Shown: in pieces, positions 1-7,110 of the stretch
How the letters are laid out: each line of letters starts with the position of its first letter
Position numbering within the stretch: the stretch's first letter is position 1
From: RYN-433 sp036558265
GTDB lineage: Bacteria > Planctomycetota > Phycisphaerae > Tepidisphaerales > Tepidisphaeraceae
Assembly (NCBI GenBank): GCA_036558265.1
Contig: DATBFY010000106.1
Span: 1-18,630 of the forward strand
Reading direction: 5' to 3'
DNA: 18,630 bases
The notes under the pieces: model-generated
What the model was told of the DNA's origin: nothing
The model's database searches: none
Seen by the model: only the letters and a program-made list of their open reading frames with translations
Program-made: the position numbers and the translations under genes

Positions 1-189
1 CGCCTGGTGTCCGAAGGAAAGCTCAAGTCCGACGACCCGAAGGTGCAGCAGGCGCGTCAGGCGGAGATGCGCACGCTGCTCCACTTCCAGCTCGAGATGC
101 AGGACGCCTCGATGAAGGTCGAGATTGCATCCAAGTTCGTCGAGCACGCCACGTCGGGCGTCAAGACGTTGATGTCCACCCAGGCCTAA
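1..189 (+). CDS. sctI: SctI-like type III secretion inner rod protein, C-terminal fragment
   Basis: The reading frame is open from the first base and stops at TAA 187-189, so the 5' end lies outside the window; the GTG at position 7 is probably internal. The 62 visible residues are helical and end in a pattern of the type LEMQDASMKVEIASKF followed by VKTLMSTQA. This resembles the C-terminal helix of YscI/PrgJ-family inner rod proteins (a Q/S/V/K-rich amphipathic helix ending near a terminal Q). The family polymerises beneath the needle in the periplasm. Lying 19 nt before sctJ supports the call, because sctI-sctJ adjacency is common in injectisome operons. A needle subunit (SctF) is the alternative, since small helical T3SS proteins are hard to separate by eye. 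Family confidence is moderate because most of the protein is missing. Confidence 0.6.
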   Translation, partial: RLVSEGKLKSDDPKVQQARQAEMRTLLHFQLEMQDASMKVEIASKFVEHATSGVKTLMSTQA

Positions 190-208
190 CACGGAAGAGA
201 GGACCACC

Positions 209-1156
209 GTGACCCGGCACTTAGCGAAGCGCGACCCCCGCCGCGGGAGCGGCGAGGGCCGGCGGGGGCTCGTGCGGTGTGCGCTGGGGATGCTGTTCTG
301 TCTCGCCATGGCCGGGTGCGACAACCGGGAGGAACTGACGCGCGTCGACACCGACAAGGAGGCCACGCGCATCCTCGTCGAATTGTCGCGCCACGGCGTC
401 GCGCACGCGGACAAGCTGGAGAAGAGCGCCCAGCGCAAGACCGCCTGGAGCATCACCGTTCCGCAGGATCAGCTCGCCAAGGCCCGCGAGGTGCTGCTGC
501 AAGCCGACCTGCCGCGCGAGACTCACGGGGGTTATCGCGGCATGATCGAGCAGGGGGGGCTCATCCCCACCAAGACCGAGGAGCGCGCCAAGCTGATGTA
601 TGCGATGGCCGAGGAATTGGCGCGCACGTTCGAAACCTACGACCGGGTGGTCAGCGCGCGCGTCCACATCGTGCTTCCGGAAAAGGATCCGCTGATGCGC
701 GACGCGACGAGCCGTCCCACGGCGACTGCGATGGTGATGATCAAGTACACGCCCTCGGGCGACGCCGCCGCACCGGCGACGACGCGCCCCGCGGGTGAAT
801 TCGCTGACGCGCCGGTGGGTAAGGAAGACGTGCAGCAGATGGTAGCCCGCAGCGTCGAGGGCCTGACGCCCTCGAGCGTGTTCGTCGCATATAGCCGGGC
901 GGACGCCGGCGCCGCCGTCGCCGCGACACCCGCTGCTACGGCGTCCGATGCCAGCAGTGCGCCGACGGCCAGCGCGGCCGGCGGTACCAGCCTGACCGCC
1001 GACCGCGGCCTGCTCATGAAACTGTTCGGCGCCGTCGCCCTGTTCGGACTGATCTCCATCCTGCTGACCGCCATGCTGGTCCGCGAGAAGCGGCGCCAAC
1101 GGCTGCTCGCATTGGCCGCCTACTCCGACACCGCGATGGAGCGCGCCGGAACCTGA
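209..1156 (+). CDS. sctJ: SctJ inner-membrane ring lipoprotein of the injectisome
   Basis: GTG start with a purine-rich ribosome site (ggaagagagga, 192-202) about 6 nt upstream. The 315-aa product has a basic N-terminus, a hydrophobic stretch (residues 21-36) and a lipobox-like MAGC with Cys37, so it is probably a lipoprotein; Met at -3 is less usual than Leu. Residues 38-200 match the YscJ/PrgK/MxiJ pattern: a first ring-building domain (ATRILVELSRHGV, then SITVPQDQLAKAREVL), the linker GLIPTKTEERAKLMYAMAEE, then a second domain (VVSARVHIVLPEKDP). A low-complexity Ala/Thr/Ser stretch (about 230-265) precedes a single transmembrane helix (about 270-292) and a basic cytoplasmic tail. In known systems SctJ forms the inner of two concentric inner-membrane rings with SctD. 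The short length and lack of an N-terminal membrane helix separate it from flagellar FliF. High confidence. Confidence 0.92.
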   Translation: MTRHLAKRDPRRGSGEGRRGLVRCALGMLFCLAMAGCDNREELTRVDTDKEATRILVELSRHGVAHADKLEKSAQRKTAWSITVPQDQLAKAREVLLQADLPRETHGGYRGMIEQGGLIPTKTEERAKLMYAMAEELARTFETYDRVVSARVHIVLPEKDPLMRDATSRPTATAMVMIKYTPSGDAAAPATTRPAGEFADAPVGKEDVQQMVARSVEGLTPSSVFVAYSRADAGAAVAATPAATASDASSAPTASAAGGTSLTADRGLLMKLFGAVALFGLISILLTAMLVREKRRQRLLALAAYSDTAMERAGT

Positions 1157-1159
1157 CGC

Positions 1160-1185
1160 GCGCACGCAGCACCCGACACGTGCGC
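1160..1185 (+). other. Hairpin between sctJ and sctK
   Basis: GCGCACG (1160-1166) pairs perfectly with CGTGCGC (1179-1185) around a 12-nt loop, starting 3 nt after the sctJ stop. No T-run follows, so it is not an intrinsic terminator. It may stabilise or separate the message, or be chance in GC-rich DNA. Confidence 0.3.
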
Positions 1186-1202
1186 ACCGCCGGTAGATCG
1201 AC

Positions 1203-2045
1203 ATGACCGAGGACCTGATCGAACAACCCATCGATTACCGCACCCGGGCGCTGCTCTGGGCGGCGGGGAACTGCGCCAGCGTCGTGCGCGACCTGCTGGC
1301 GTGGCACCCCGACGCCGCGCGCCTGCGCCAGCGCGCCGCCGACGGGGACGGCGACGGACAGTCGCTGGCGGCTCTGCTCTGGCAGGAACTGGCGGACACC
1401 GAGCGCTGGGCCCTGGGCGCCAGTGCCGGCCCGCAGGACCTGGAGCCCGCGGGGGGCACACCCACGGCGTACTGGCTCCGCCGCAAGCGCGCCGCCCGCT
1501 GGCGGCGCTGGCGCGCCGCCGCCGATCGCCTGCCGCGCATGTGGCTCAAGCTCCTGGAGATGCCCGCCGCCGCCGTTCGCGTCGTCTACATGGGCGTGGG
1601 CCTGGACATGACCGTCTGCGGGATCACCGGCCAATCCTCCGAGAAACTCATCCGCTTCCTGGCCCCGTTGGGCAACGACCTGGCGTGCCAGGCCGCCACG
1701 CGACTGCGCGAGCCGCAATACTGGCACGTCTCCGACGCGGTCTGCCAGCGCTGGCGCGAGGCGTGCAGCCGCGCGATGAAGCTGGTGAGCGGCGAGAAGG
1801 TCGTCTCGACGCTCGGGCGGGGCCTGCTGGCCGCCCTCTACCGCCGGCTCCCCGAGAGCGACCGCCGTGAGGCCGCTCAACTGAGCCGATCGAGTCTTCC
1901 CAGCCTGCTCGAAGAGGACGTGTTCCTCGAGCCGGTGACCGCCGACGAACTCAAAGCCGGGGAACAGATGTTCAACGCGCGCCTGGCCGCCACCAACGGC
2001 AAGGGTGGCCACGGGGCGGCTGGGGAACTGGAGGTTGGTCCATGA
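1203..2045 (+). CDS. Probable SctK-type sorting-platform protein (assigned by position)
   Basis: 280 aa, ATG start without a clear Shine-Dalgarno, 46 nt after sctJ; its TGA overlaps the ATG of sctL (ATGA at 2042-2045). The protein is soluble, Trp/Arg/Ala-rich and largely helical, with no signal peptide, membrane segment or enzyme motif. A basic WRRWRAAADRLPRMWLKLLE region lies near residues 100-120. I do not recognise the sequence itself. The assignment rests on order: in Yersinia-type operons the gene between sctJ and sctL is sctK (YscK/OrgA), a fast-evolving cytosolic protein that links the SctD ring to the SctQ pods and SctL spokes of the sorting platform. YscK is nearer 210 aa, so this protein is longer. 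The alternative is a lineage-specific T3SS protein or chaperone. Coupling to sctL argues that it is a structural partner. Confidence 0.55.
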   Translation: MTEDLIEQPIDYRTRALLWAAGNCASVVRDLLAWHPDAARLRQRAADGDGDGQSLAALLWQELADTERWALGASAGPQDLEPAGGTPTAYWLRRKRAARWRRWRAAADRLPRMWLKLLEMPAAAVRVVYMGVGLDMTVCGITGQSSEKLIRFLAPLGNDLACQAATRLREPQYWHVSDAVCQRWREACSRAMKLVSGEKVVSTLGRGLLAALYRRLPESDRREAAQLSRSSLPSLLEEDVFLEPVTADELKAGEQMFNARLAATNGKGGHGAAGELEVGP

Positions 2046-2767
2046 AAGGCAACGCGAACCCGTCGCCCGGCGCGGCGCCCCGTCCGGCCCGCGTGATCCG
2101 CGCCACCGACGCTGCCAAGGCCGACGTGCAGCCCCTTTTCCCCGCCACGCGCCTGCTCAAGGGCGCGGTCATCGAGGCCGAGCACGCCGCCGCCCAGGCC
2201 CAGCGCGCCCTGGAGAAGGCCCGCGCCGAGGCGTCGGCGACCCGGCAGGCCGCCATCGACGATGCGCAGGCCGTCCGCAAGGAGGCCTTCGAGCGCGGCT
2301 CCGAGCACGCCGCCGAGGAACTGGGCCGCACCTTGCGCAACTTCGAGGCCGAGCTCGATCGTTTGAAGCGCCAGTTCGCCACCGACGCCCAGCGGATCGC
2401 GTTCAAGCTGGCGCGGATGGTGCTCGACGTCGAGTTCCAGGTCCGTCCCGAGCGGATCGTCGAGCTGGTCTCGGGTGTGCTCGGTCGCGCCAAGCTGTAC
2501 AACAGCGTCGCGGTGCACCTGCATCCCGACGACATCCAGCGCGTCCGCCCGCATGAGCCGGACCTGATGAAACAACTGGCATTTGCCCGCAAGATCCAGT
2601 GGTGCGCCGACGCCGAGCTGCCGCTGCACGGCGTGCGGATCGAAACCGAAATGGGGATCTACGACGGGTCGATCGACGTGCAGTTGAAGCGCCTGCAGGC
2701 ACACCTGCTGGGCGGCACGCGGCAGCCGTCGCCCGAAGAAGAGCCCGACACGGGGAGCGCCCCATGA
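2042..2767 (+). CDS. sctL: SctL stator protein (YscL/FliH family), regulator of the T3SS ATPase
   Basis: 241 aa, ATG start with GGAGG (2030-2034) 7 nt upstream. It overlaps the preceding gene and the following ATPase gene by 4 nt each (ATGA), implying translational coupling and matched stoichiometry. Residues 40-140 form an Ala/Glu/Arg/Gln-rich helix (VIEAEHAAAQAQRALEKARA onward) typical of the coiled coil of YscL/FliH. The C-terminal half (about 140-230) has the FliH/V-ATPase subunit E-like globular pattern, including VAVHLHPDDIQRV and GIYDGSIDVQLKRLQ. In known systems an SctL dimer binds the N-terminus of the ATPase SctN, tethers it to the SctQ pods and restrains hydrolysis. The C-terminal tail is acidic and Pro-rich. 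High confidence in the family. Confidence 0.88.
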   Translation: MKGNANPSPGAAPRPARVIRATDAAKADVQPLFPATRLLKGAVIEAEHAAAQAQRALEKARAEASATRQAAIDDAQAVRKEAFERGSEHAAEELGRTLRNFEAELDRLKRQFATDAQRIAFKLARMVLDVEFQVRPERIVELVSGVLGRAKLYNSVAVHLHPDDIQRVRPHEPDLMKQLAFARKIQWCADAELPLHGVRIETEMGIYDGSIDVQLKRLQAHLLGGTRQPSPEEEPDTGSAP

Positions 2768-4095
2768 GCACGACCGATGAAGACGCCCTGGATTCCCTGG
2801 ACTCCCTGGATGCCCGCCTGCGTGAGTTCGACGGCGTCGAACGCTTCGGCCACGTGACCGCCGTCACCGGCCCGGTTATCCGCGCCATCGTGCCCGACGT
2901 CCGCATGGGCGAAATCTGCCGCGTGCGCCGCCCAGGCGGCGGCGACCTTCTGGCCGAGGTCGTCGGCTTCGACCGCCAGGATGTCTTGCTCCTGCCGCTG
3001 GGCCGGCTCGACTCCATCGCGGCAAAATCCATGGTCATGCCCACCGGCAGCGACCCGTGGGTGCCCGCCGGCGAAGCCGTCCGCGGCCGCGTCCTCGACG
3101 CGCTGGGCCAGCCGATCGACGGCAAGGGCCCGCTCGTCGGCGCCCTGAAATCCCCCCTGATGGCCGCCCCGCCCAACCCGCTGCACCGGCAGCGGATCAC
3201 CAAGCCGCTCTCCACGGGCGTGCGCGCGATCGACGGCATGCTCACGATCGGCCGCGGGCAGCGCGTCGGCATCTTCGCCGCCGCCGGCGTCGGCAAGAGC
3301 ACGCTTCTCTCGATGATCGCCCGCAACGTCGAGGCCGACAGCGTCGTGCTCGCCCTGATCGGCGAGCGCGGCCGCGAAGTCGTCGGATTCCTCGAAGACG
3401 ACCTGGGCGAGGAAGGTCTGGCCAAATCGACCGTAGTCGTCTCGACCAGCGATCAGCCCGCGCTCCTGCGCCTCAAGGCCGCCTACACCGCCACCGCGAT
3501 CGCGGAGGAGTCCCGCCGCCGCGGCGAGCGCGTCGTCCTCATGATGGACTCGGTCACGCGCTTCGCCCGCGCCCTGCGCGAGGTGGGCCTCGCCGCCGGC
3601 GAGCCCCCCGGCCGCCAGGGCTATCCGGCCTCGGTCTTCGCCAACCTCCCGATCCTCTTCGAGCGCGCCGGCAACGACGACCACGGCTCGATCACCGCCC
3701 TCTACACGGTTTTGGTCGCCGGCGACGACCTTGAGGAACCCGTCGCCGACGAGACGATCAGCTTGCTCGACGGTCATATCATCCTCTCGCGCAAGCTCGC
3801 CGCACGCGGGCACTACCCCGCCATCGACGTCCTCCGCAGCAAGAGCCGTCTCATGCACGAGATCGGCGCCAAGCCCCACCTCAAGGCCGCCCGCCGCGCC
3901 GCCGAGGTCCTGGCCGTCTACGAGGAGAACTACGACAAGATCTCCGTCGGCGTCTACGAGGCCGGCTCCGACGAGCGCGTGGACTACGCGATCAGCCGCG
4001 TCCGCGAGGTCGAGGCCTTCCTCCAGCAGGAACGCCACGGCCCGTGCACCTTCGAACAAAGCGTCGCGCAGCTCGAAGCGCTCTTCCCGGAATAA
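2764..4095 (+). CDS. sctN: SctN type III secretion ATPase
   Basis: 443 aa. ATG 2764 is chosen because GGGGAG (2752-2757) lies 6 nt upstream, it overlaps the sctL stop by 4 nt, and the length fits YscN/FliI/HrcN; the open frame upstream is a shadow of sctL. The Walker A loop is AAAGVGKST (residues 172-180). The catalytic glutamate lies in GERGREV (Glu201), the Walker B strand is VVLMMDS (Asp262), and the arginine-finger region is SKSRLM (Arg362). The N-terminal beta-barrel region (about 25-95) and the C-terminal helical domain (YEENYDKISVGVYEAGSDERVDYA) are complete. The enzyme forms a hexamer under the export gate, hydrolyses ATP, strips chaperones and unfolds substrates. The Asp/Ser/Leu repeats at residues 8-18 (two tandem DSLDSLD-like units) are unusual but short. 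Whether it serves an injectisome or a flagellum is decided by its neighbours. Confidence 0.95.
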   Translation: MSTTDEDALDSLDSLDARLREFDGVERFGHVTAVTGPVIRAIVPDVRMGEICRVRRPGGGDLLAEVVGFDRQDVLLLPLGRLDSIAAKSMVMPTGSDPWVPAGEAVRGRVLDALGQPIDGKGPLVGALKSPLMAAPPNPLHRQRITKPLSTGVRAIDGMLTIGRGQRVGIFAAAGVGKSTLLSMIARNVEADSVVLALIGERGREVVGFLEDDLGEEGLAKSTVVVSTSDQPALLRLKAAYTATAIAEESRRRGERVVLMMDSVTRFARALREVGLAAGEPPGRQGYPASVFANLPILFERAGNDDHGSITALYTVLVAGDDLEEPVADETISLLDGHIILSRKLAARGHYPAIDVLRSKSRLMHEIGAKPHLKAARRAAEVLAVYEENYDKISVGVYEAGSDERVDYAISRVREVEAFLQQERHGPCTFEQSVAQLEALFPE

Positions 4096-4128
4096 ACCCG
4101 CCGGCGGTCAGGGTTCGCATCGATACCC

Positions 4129-4626
4129 ATGCTCTCCCGCAAGTTCCAATTCCGCATCCAGCCCGCCCTCGACAAGGCGATCGCAAAGCAGAAGGCCTGC
4201 GAGGACGCCCTCGTCCAGGCCCGCAAATCCCTCGAGGCCGAACAGCAGAAACTGCAACGACTTATCGATGAGCTGGAGAATATCCGGCAACAGATCCGCG
4301 CCGGGCACGATAACCTCGTGTCGCCCGGCCGTTCGACCTCCGATCCGAAGGAACTCTTCCGGGCCAGTCAGTTCCTCACCGTGCTCAAGCACAAAGAGGA
4401 CGCCCAGAAGCTCCGGATCGAAGCGCAGCGCAAAGAAGTCGCCTGGGCCAACGAAAAGTTGGAGCTTCGCAAGAAGGAACTCAACGAGGCCACCGCACAG
4501 GTGCGGGCGCTCGAAAAACTCAAAGAAAAGCGAAAAAAGGAACACGAGCTGGCCGTCCAGAAAGCCGAGGAATCGCGCCGCGACGACGACGCGATCCAGC
4601 TCTGGAACAGCCGGCGAAACGAATAA
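4129..4626 (+). CDS. sctO: SctO (YscO/FliJ-type) T3SS stalk protein
   Basis: 165 aa, ATG start 33 nt after sctN; only a weak purine stretch (agggtt) precedes it. Almost the whole protein is charged helix with heptad-like spacing: residues 8-65 and 85-150 would form an antiparallel two-helix coiled coil, joined by a loop around SPGRSTSDPKELF. This is the architecture of YscO, FliJ and the F1-ATPase gamma subunit. Family members insert into the SctN hexamer and contact the export gate protein SctV, linking ATP hydrolysis to export. Sequence identity in this family is always low, so the call rests on length, coiled-coil content and the N-O-P-Q gene order. Lys/Arg-rich and Ala/Glu-rich composition fits. 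Confidence is good because of synteny. Confidence 0.8.
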   Translation: MLSRKFQFRIQPALDKAIAKQKACEDALVQARKSLEAEQQKLQRLIDELENIRQQIRAGHDNLVSPGRSTSDPKELFRASQFLTVLKHKEDAQKLRIEAQRKEVAWANEKLELRKKELNEATAQVRALEKLKEKRKKEHELAVQKAEESRRDDDAIQLWNSRRNE

Positions 4627-4629
4627 ACC

Positions 4630-4722
4630 CGGCGGATCGTGAACCTGACCGCACTAACTAAGCGGCTGGCCCGAAGCTGACCCCTTCCCGCGTGCCAGAA
4701 CTGTCAGGTTCACGATCCGCCG
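4630..4722. repeat. Perfect 20-bp inverted repeat between sctO and sctP
   Basis: The left arm 4630-4649 begins cggcggatcgtg and the right arm 4703-4722 is its exact reverse complement, separated by 53 nt. The left arm starts 4 nt after the sctO stop and the right arm ends 24 nt before the sctP start. It fills most of the 120-nt gap. No T-run follows either arm, so it does not look like an intrinsic terminator. In RNA it would make a very stable stem ahead of sctP; in DNA it could be a cruciform or the end structure of a small non-autonomous element. Confidence 0.85.
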
Positions 4723-4746
4723 TTCCAAGCCAACAGACGACGCGAC

Positions 4747-5742
4747 ATGGACCCTCTTCCCATCACCAGCATCACGCATTCGCCGAACAGCAGCGACGAT
4801 TCGTCCGAGGAAGCGCGGCGCGACGAGCGTCGCCGGGTCGATCAGTCCAAGACCACCAGCTTCCGCATGGCGATGGAGCGGATGAACGGGACCACCCCCG
4901 CCACCGCCGCCGGCGCCGCCTCGTCGAACAGAACCCAGCTACCCTCCGCCGGGTCCAACCGCGCCACGCTGCCGAACAACCTCGCCCAGACGGTCGTCAA
5001 CAAAGGCCCCGATCGACCCGTCCCGCCGCGGCAGGATCAGGCGCTGTCGCCGTCCCTGCTCAAGGTTCGGGCGGAGATCGCCGCGGGCGGCGGCTCGCCT
5101 CGCGCCACCGTGGCCGGTTCCCCCAGGACCGCCCCGCCATCCCAGACACCGGTGAACAAGGTCGTCGGCGCGACGCTCACCCGTGGCGATCAGCAATCCT
5201 CCGCGGACGGCGGCCAGCAACGCTCCGGCGGCTCGATGAAGAAGTCCCCGCTGCGTCCCGGCGAACAGGAACTGCTCCACGGATCGAGCCCCGCCGCCGA
5301 GAACGCCCGGATCGAGGCTCGCCTCGGACTGCGCGACAGCAGCGGCAAAAAGAACGACTCGAATTCCTCCGACAACTCGCCCTCCGGCGACGACGGCTCC
5401 GAACCGTCGGCCCAGTTCTCGCCCATCTTCACGGCCTTGCCGCTGCCGGCGGCCGCCCCGACCCCCCAGGTCTCCCGGGTCATGCCCCCCACGCAGCTCC
5501 TCAACCAGGTCGTGGAGTTTGCCACCGTCGCGCAGAACCAGCAGGGCTTCATGGAATTCCACCTGGGCCTGGCGCAAAGCGCCCTGGGTGGCCTGAGGAT
5601 CCGCGTCTGCTCCTACGGTCAGCGCCGCGTCGGCCTGTCGGTTTACACCGCCCAGGGCGGGATCGGCGACGCCGAGTTGTCCGGCCTGATCGAGGGCCTG
5701 CGAGGCCGCAACGTGGAAGTCGTTGACCTGACTTACGAATAA
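4747..5742 (+). CDS. sctP: SctP-like needle-length/substrate-switch protein
   Basis: 331 aa, ATG start with no clear Shine-Dalgarno. Residues 1-240 are low complexity and probably disordered: Ser, Pro, Asn, Gln, Gly and Arg-rich, with no predicted fold by eye. Residues about 240-331 are compact, with PPTQLLNQVVEFATVAQNQ, then MEFHLGLAQSALGGLRIRV and a final VEVVDLTYE strand. This layout (long disordered N-terminus plus a small alpha/beta C-terminal domain with a conserved-looking hydrophobic strand) is that of YscP/HpaP/FliK proteins, whose C-terminal T3S4 domain contacts SctU to switch export from needle subunits to later substrates. Position between sctO and sctQ matches the sctN-O-P-Q order of Yersinia and Chlamydia. 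The sequence alone would not prove the family; synteny carries much of the weight. Confidence 0.72.
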   Translation: MDPLPITSITHSPNSSDDSSEEARRDERRRVDQSKTTSFRMAMERMNGTTPATAAGAASSNRTQLPSAGSNRATLPNNLAQTVVNKGPDRPVPPRQDQALSPSLLKVRAEIAAGGGSPRATVAGSPRTAPPSQTPVNKVVGATLTRGDQQSSADGGQQRSGGSMKKSPLRPGEQELLHGSSPAAENARIEARLGLRDSSGKKNDSNSSDNSPSGDDGSEPSAQFSPIFTALPLPAAAPTPQVSRVMPPTQLLNQVVEFATVAQNQQGFMEFHLGLAQSALGGLRIRVCSYGQRRVGLSVYTAQGGIGDAELSGLIEGLRGRNVEVVDLTYE

Positions 5743-5751
5743 CCTGACCGT

Positions 5752-5815
5752 GGCGCGCGTGGGCTGCGCGCCCGCCAACGCTGCGCCGCGGACTGCCCTC
5801 TTTGAGGTTTTTCTT
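5752..5815 (+). terminator. Weak terminator-like structures after sctP
   Basis: GGCGCGC (5752-5758) pairs with GCGCGCC (5766-5772) around a 7-nt loop. A short cctc-ttt-gagg hairpin (5797-5807) follows, then tttttctt (5808-5815). The second stem is only 4 bp, so termination would be partial at best. Together with the promoter-like boxes just downstream it suggests a transcript boundary between sctP and sctQ. Confidence 0.3.
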
Positions 5816-5842
5816 GACCGCCCGCGACCGCGCTGGGATAGT
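5814..5842 (+). promoter_or_regulatory. Candidate sigma70-type promoter for sctQ-fliO
   Basis: TTGACC (5814-5819), a 17-nt spacer and GATAGT (5837-5842) match the -35/-10 consensus at 5 of 6 and 4 of 6 positions. The predicted start near 5849 would leave a leader of about 23 nt before the sctQ ATG. It lies in one of the widest gaps of the operon. Confidence 0.45.
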
Positions 5843-5871
5843 CGATTTGTTTTCCGCACGTCATCACCGCC

Positions 5872-7107
5872 ATGGCGTCCGCCATCCAATCCTCGCCCCC
5901 TCCGGCCGCCGCCGCCGCCGCCGCCGCCACCAGCGCCAGCGACAACGGTGATGTCGCAGCCTCAATTCCGACCCGGGTCCCGGCCCCCTGGCAGCTTGCC
6001 GCCCTGACCCGTCCCGCGCGCGTGAGCGCCGCGGGCACGACCCTTTCCCGCGCCGCGCGACTCTGGCTGGACTGGACCCTCCAGGTCGCCGCCGAGGCCC
6101 TGGGGCGCGCGCTCGAACGCCCGGTCAATGTCGAGATCCCCGCCGACCCGCAGTCCGCCGCCGCAGCGTCTCCCCAGGTCTTCGGCGTCGCGTTCGCACA
6201 CCCCGCCCTTTCCGGCGGCGCCGAGGGGCTGATCGTCGTCGATGCGCTCCTCGCCCGGGCGATCGTGGACGCCCTCGAAAGCGATTTTGCCAACCTCCGC
6301 GGCAATTGCGGCATCAGTGACGCCGAGATGGGCCTGCTCGAATACGCCACCCTCGCCAGCGTCGATCACGTTCTCCGCGATACGACCGCCTCGGCGCCCG
6401 ATGCCCCGCGCGCGTTTGCCCTTCGTGGGTTTCTCGACGCCGGCGAGCTGCACGAGCGACTCAAGGAGCAAACGCGTGCCCCCGGCGTGCTCAAGGTTCG
6501 CATTGCCGGACGCGAGGGTCTGCTCCGCCTGTACATCCCCGGTTGGCAGGCGCCGGACCTGGCGGCGCTGGCGTTGCCGCCGCCGCCGCCGCCGCCCGCG
6601 GCGGCGAGCGTGAACCCGGCGACGGCACTTACCCTTCGCCTGGCCCTCCCGCCCCTTTCCCTGCCCGCCGACGAGGTCGCGCGATTGCAGGGCGGCGACG
6701 TGCTCCTGCTGGGCGCGACCGAGCCACAGAGTCTTTCGGATTGCCGCCTGGTCACCGGCACCGGGTGGTCGATCGCCTCCGCCACCATCGTCCGCAACGC
6801 CGCGACCCTGCTGACCGTCCGCTGCGGTCCGTTCGACCTGGGCGTCTGGAACGAGTCGGCGGTCGGATCGGCCGTGCCCGGCCACCAGGTCCTTACGCCG
6901 GTGGTCGGCCGGCAGGCCCTCACGCTCGACCAGCTCCAGCGCTGGCAGGCCGGCGCCACGCTCGACCTGCCCAAGCACCTGGCCGCCCCGGTCGAGCTCT
7001 ACCTGGACAACCAGCCGATCGCCGCGGGCGAATTGGTCCGAGTCGAGGGCGAGCTCGCCCTCCGCCTGCTCCACGGCCCCACCGCGCCCGCCGCCGAACG
7101 CGGTTGA
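5872..7107 (+). CDS. sctQ: SctQ cytoplasmic-ring protein with SpoA domains
   Basis: 411 aa, ATG start without a Shine-Dalgarno. After an Ala-rich N-terminus (GCC microsatellite, residues 11-19) comes a globular N-terminal domain (about 35-230). A Pro7 tract (residues 236-242) follows, then a first SpoA-like region (about 250-320) and a clear C-terminal SpoA domain (about 349-403). The last reads ALTLDQLQRWQAGATLDLP, then VELYLDNQPIAAGELVRVEG, the typical alternation ending in the GELV motif. SctQ builds the six cytoplasmic pods of the sorting platform that receive cargo-chaperone complexes and hold SctL-SctN. The following gene starts 3 nt after the stop. An internal GTG at 6901 (codon 344) sits just before the last SpoA domain and could make the short C-terminal form known for YscQ and Spa33; this is conjecture. 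The SpoA call is strong. Confidence 0.87.
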   Translation: MASAIQSSPPPAAAAAAAATSASDNGDVAASIPTRVPAPWQLAALTRPARVSAAGTTLSRAARLWLDWTLQVAAEALGRALERPVNVEIPADPQSAAAASPQVFGVAFAHPALSGGAEGLIVVDALLARAIVDALESDFANLRGNCGISDAEMGLLEYATLASVDHVLRDTTASAPDAPRAFALRGFLDAGELHERLKEQTRAPGVLKVRIAGREGLLRLYIPGWQAPDLAALALPPPPPPPAAASVNPATALTLRLALPPLSLPADEVARLQGGDVLLLGATEPQSLSDCRLVTGTGWSIASATIVRNAATLLTVRCGPFDLGVWNESAVGSAVPGHQVLTPVVGRQALTLDQLQRWQAGATLDLPKHLAAPVELYLDNQPIAAGELVRVEGELALRLLHGPTAPAAERG

Positions 7108-7110
7108 ATT

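Noticed and set aside
2599..2763. N-terminal extension of sctN
   Set aside because: It overlaps sctL in another frame and is Arg/Ala-rich without family similarity. ATG 2764 has a good ribosome site and gives the normal family length.
2659..4059. A 466-codon - strand open frame opposite sctN
   Set aside because: Antisense shadow; the sctN frame carries the Walker A, Walker B and arginine-finger motifs.
4630..4722. attC-type integron site or CRISPR-like unit
   Set aside because: The arms lack the attC core sites, there is no integrase or repeated spacing, and only one inverted pair exists.
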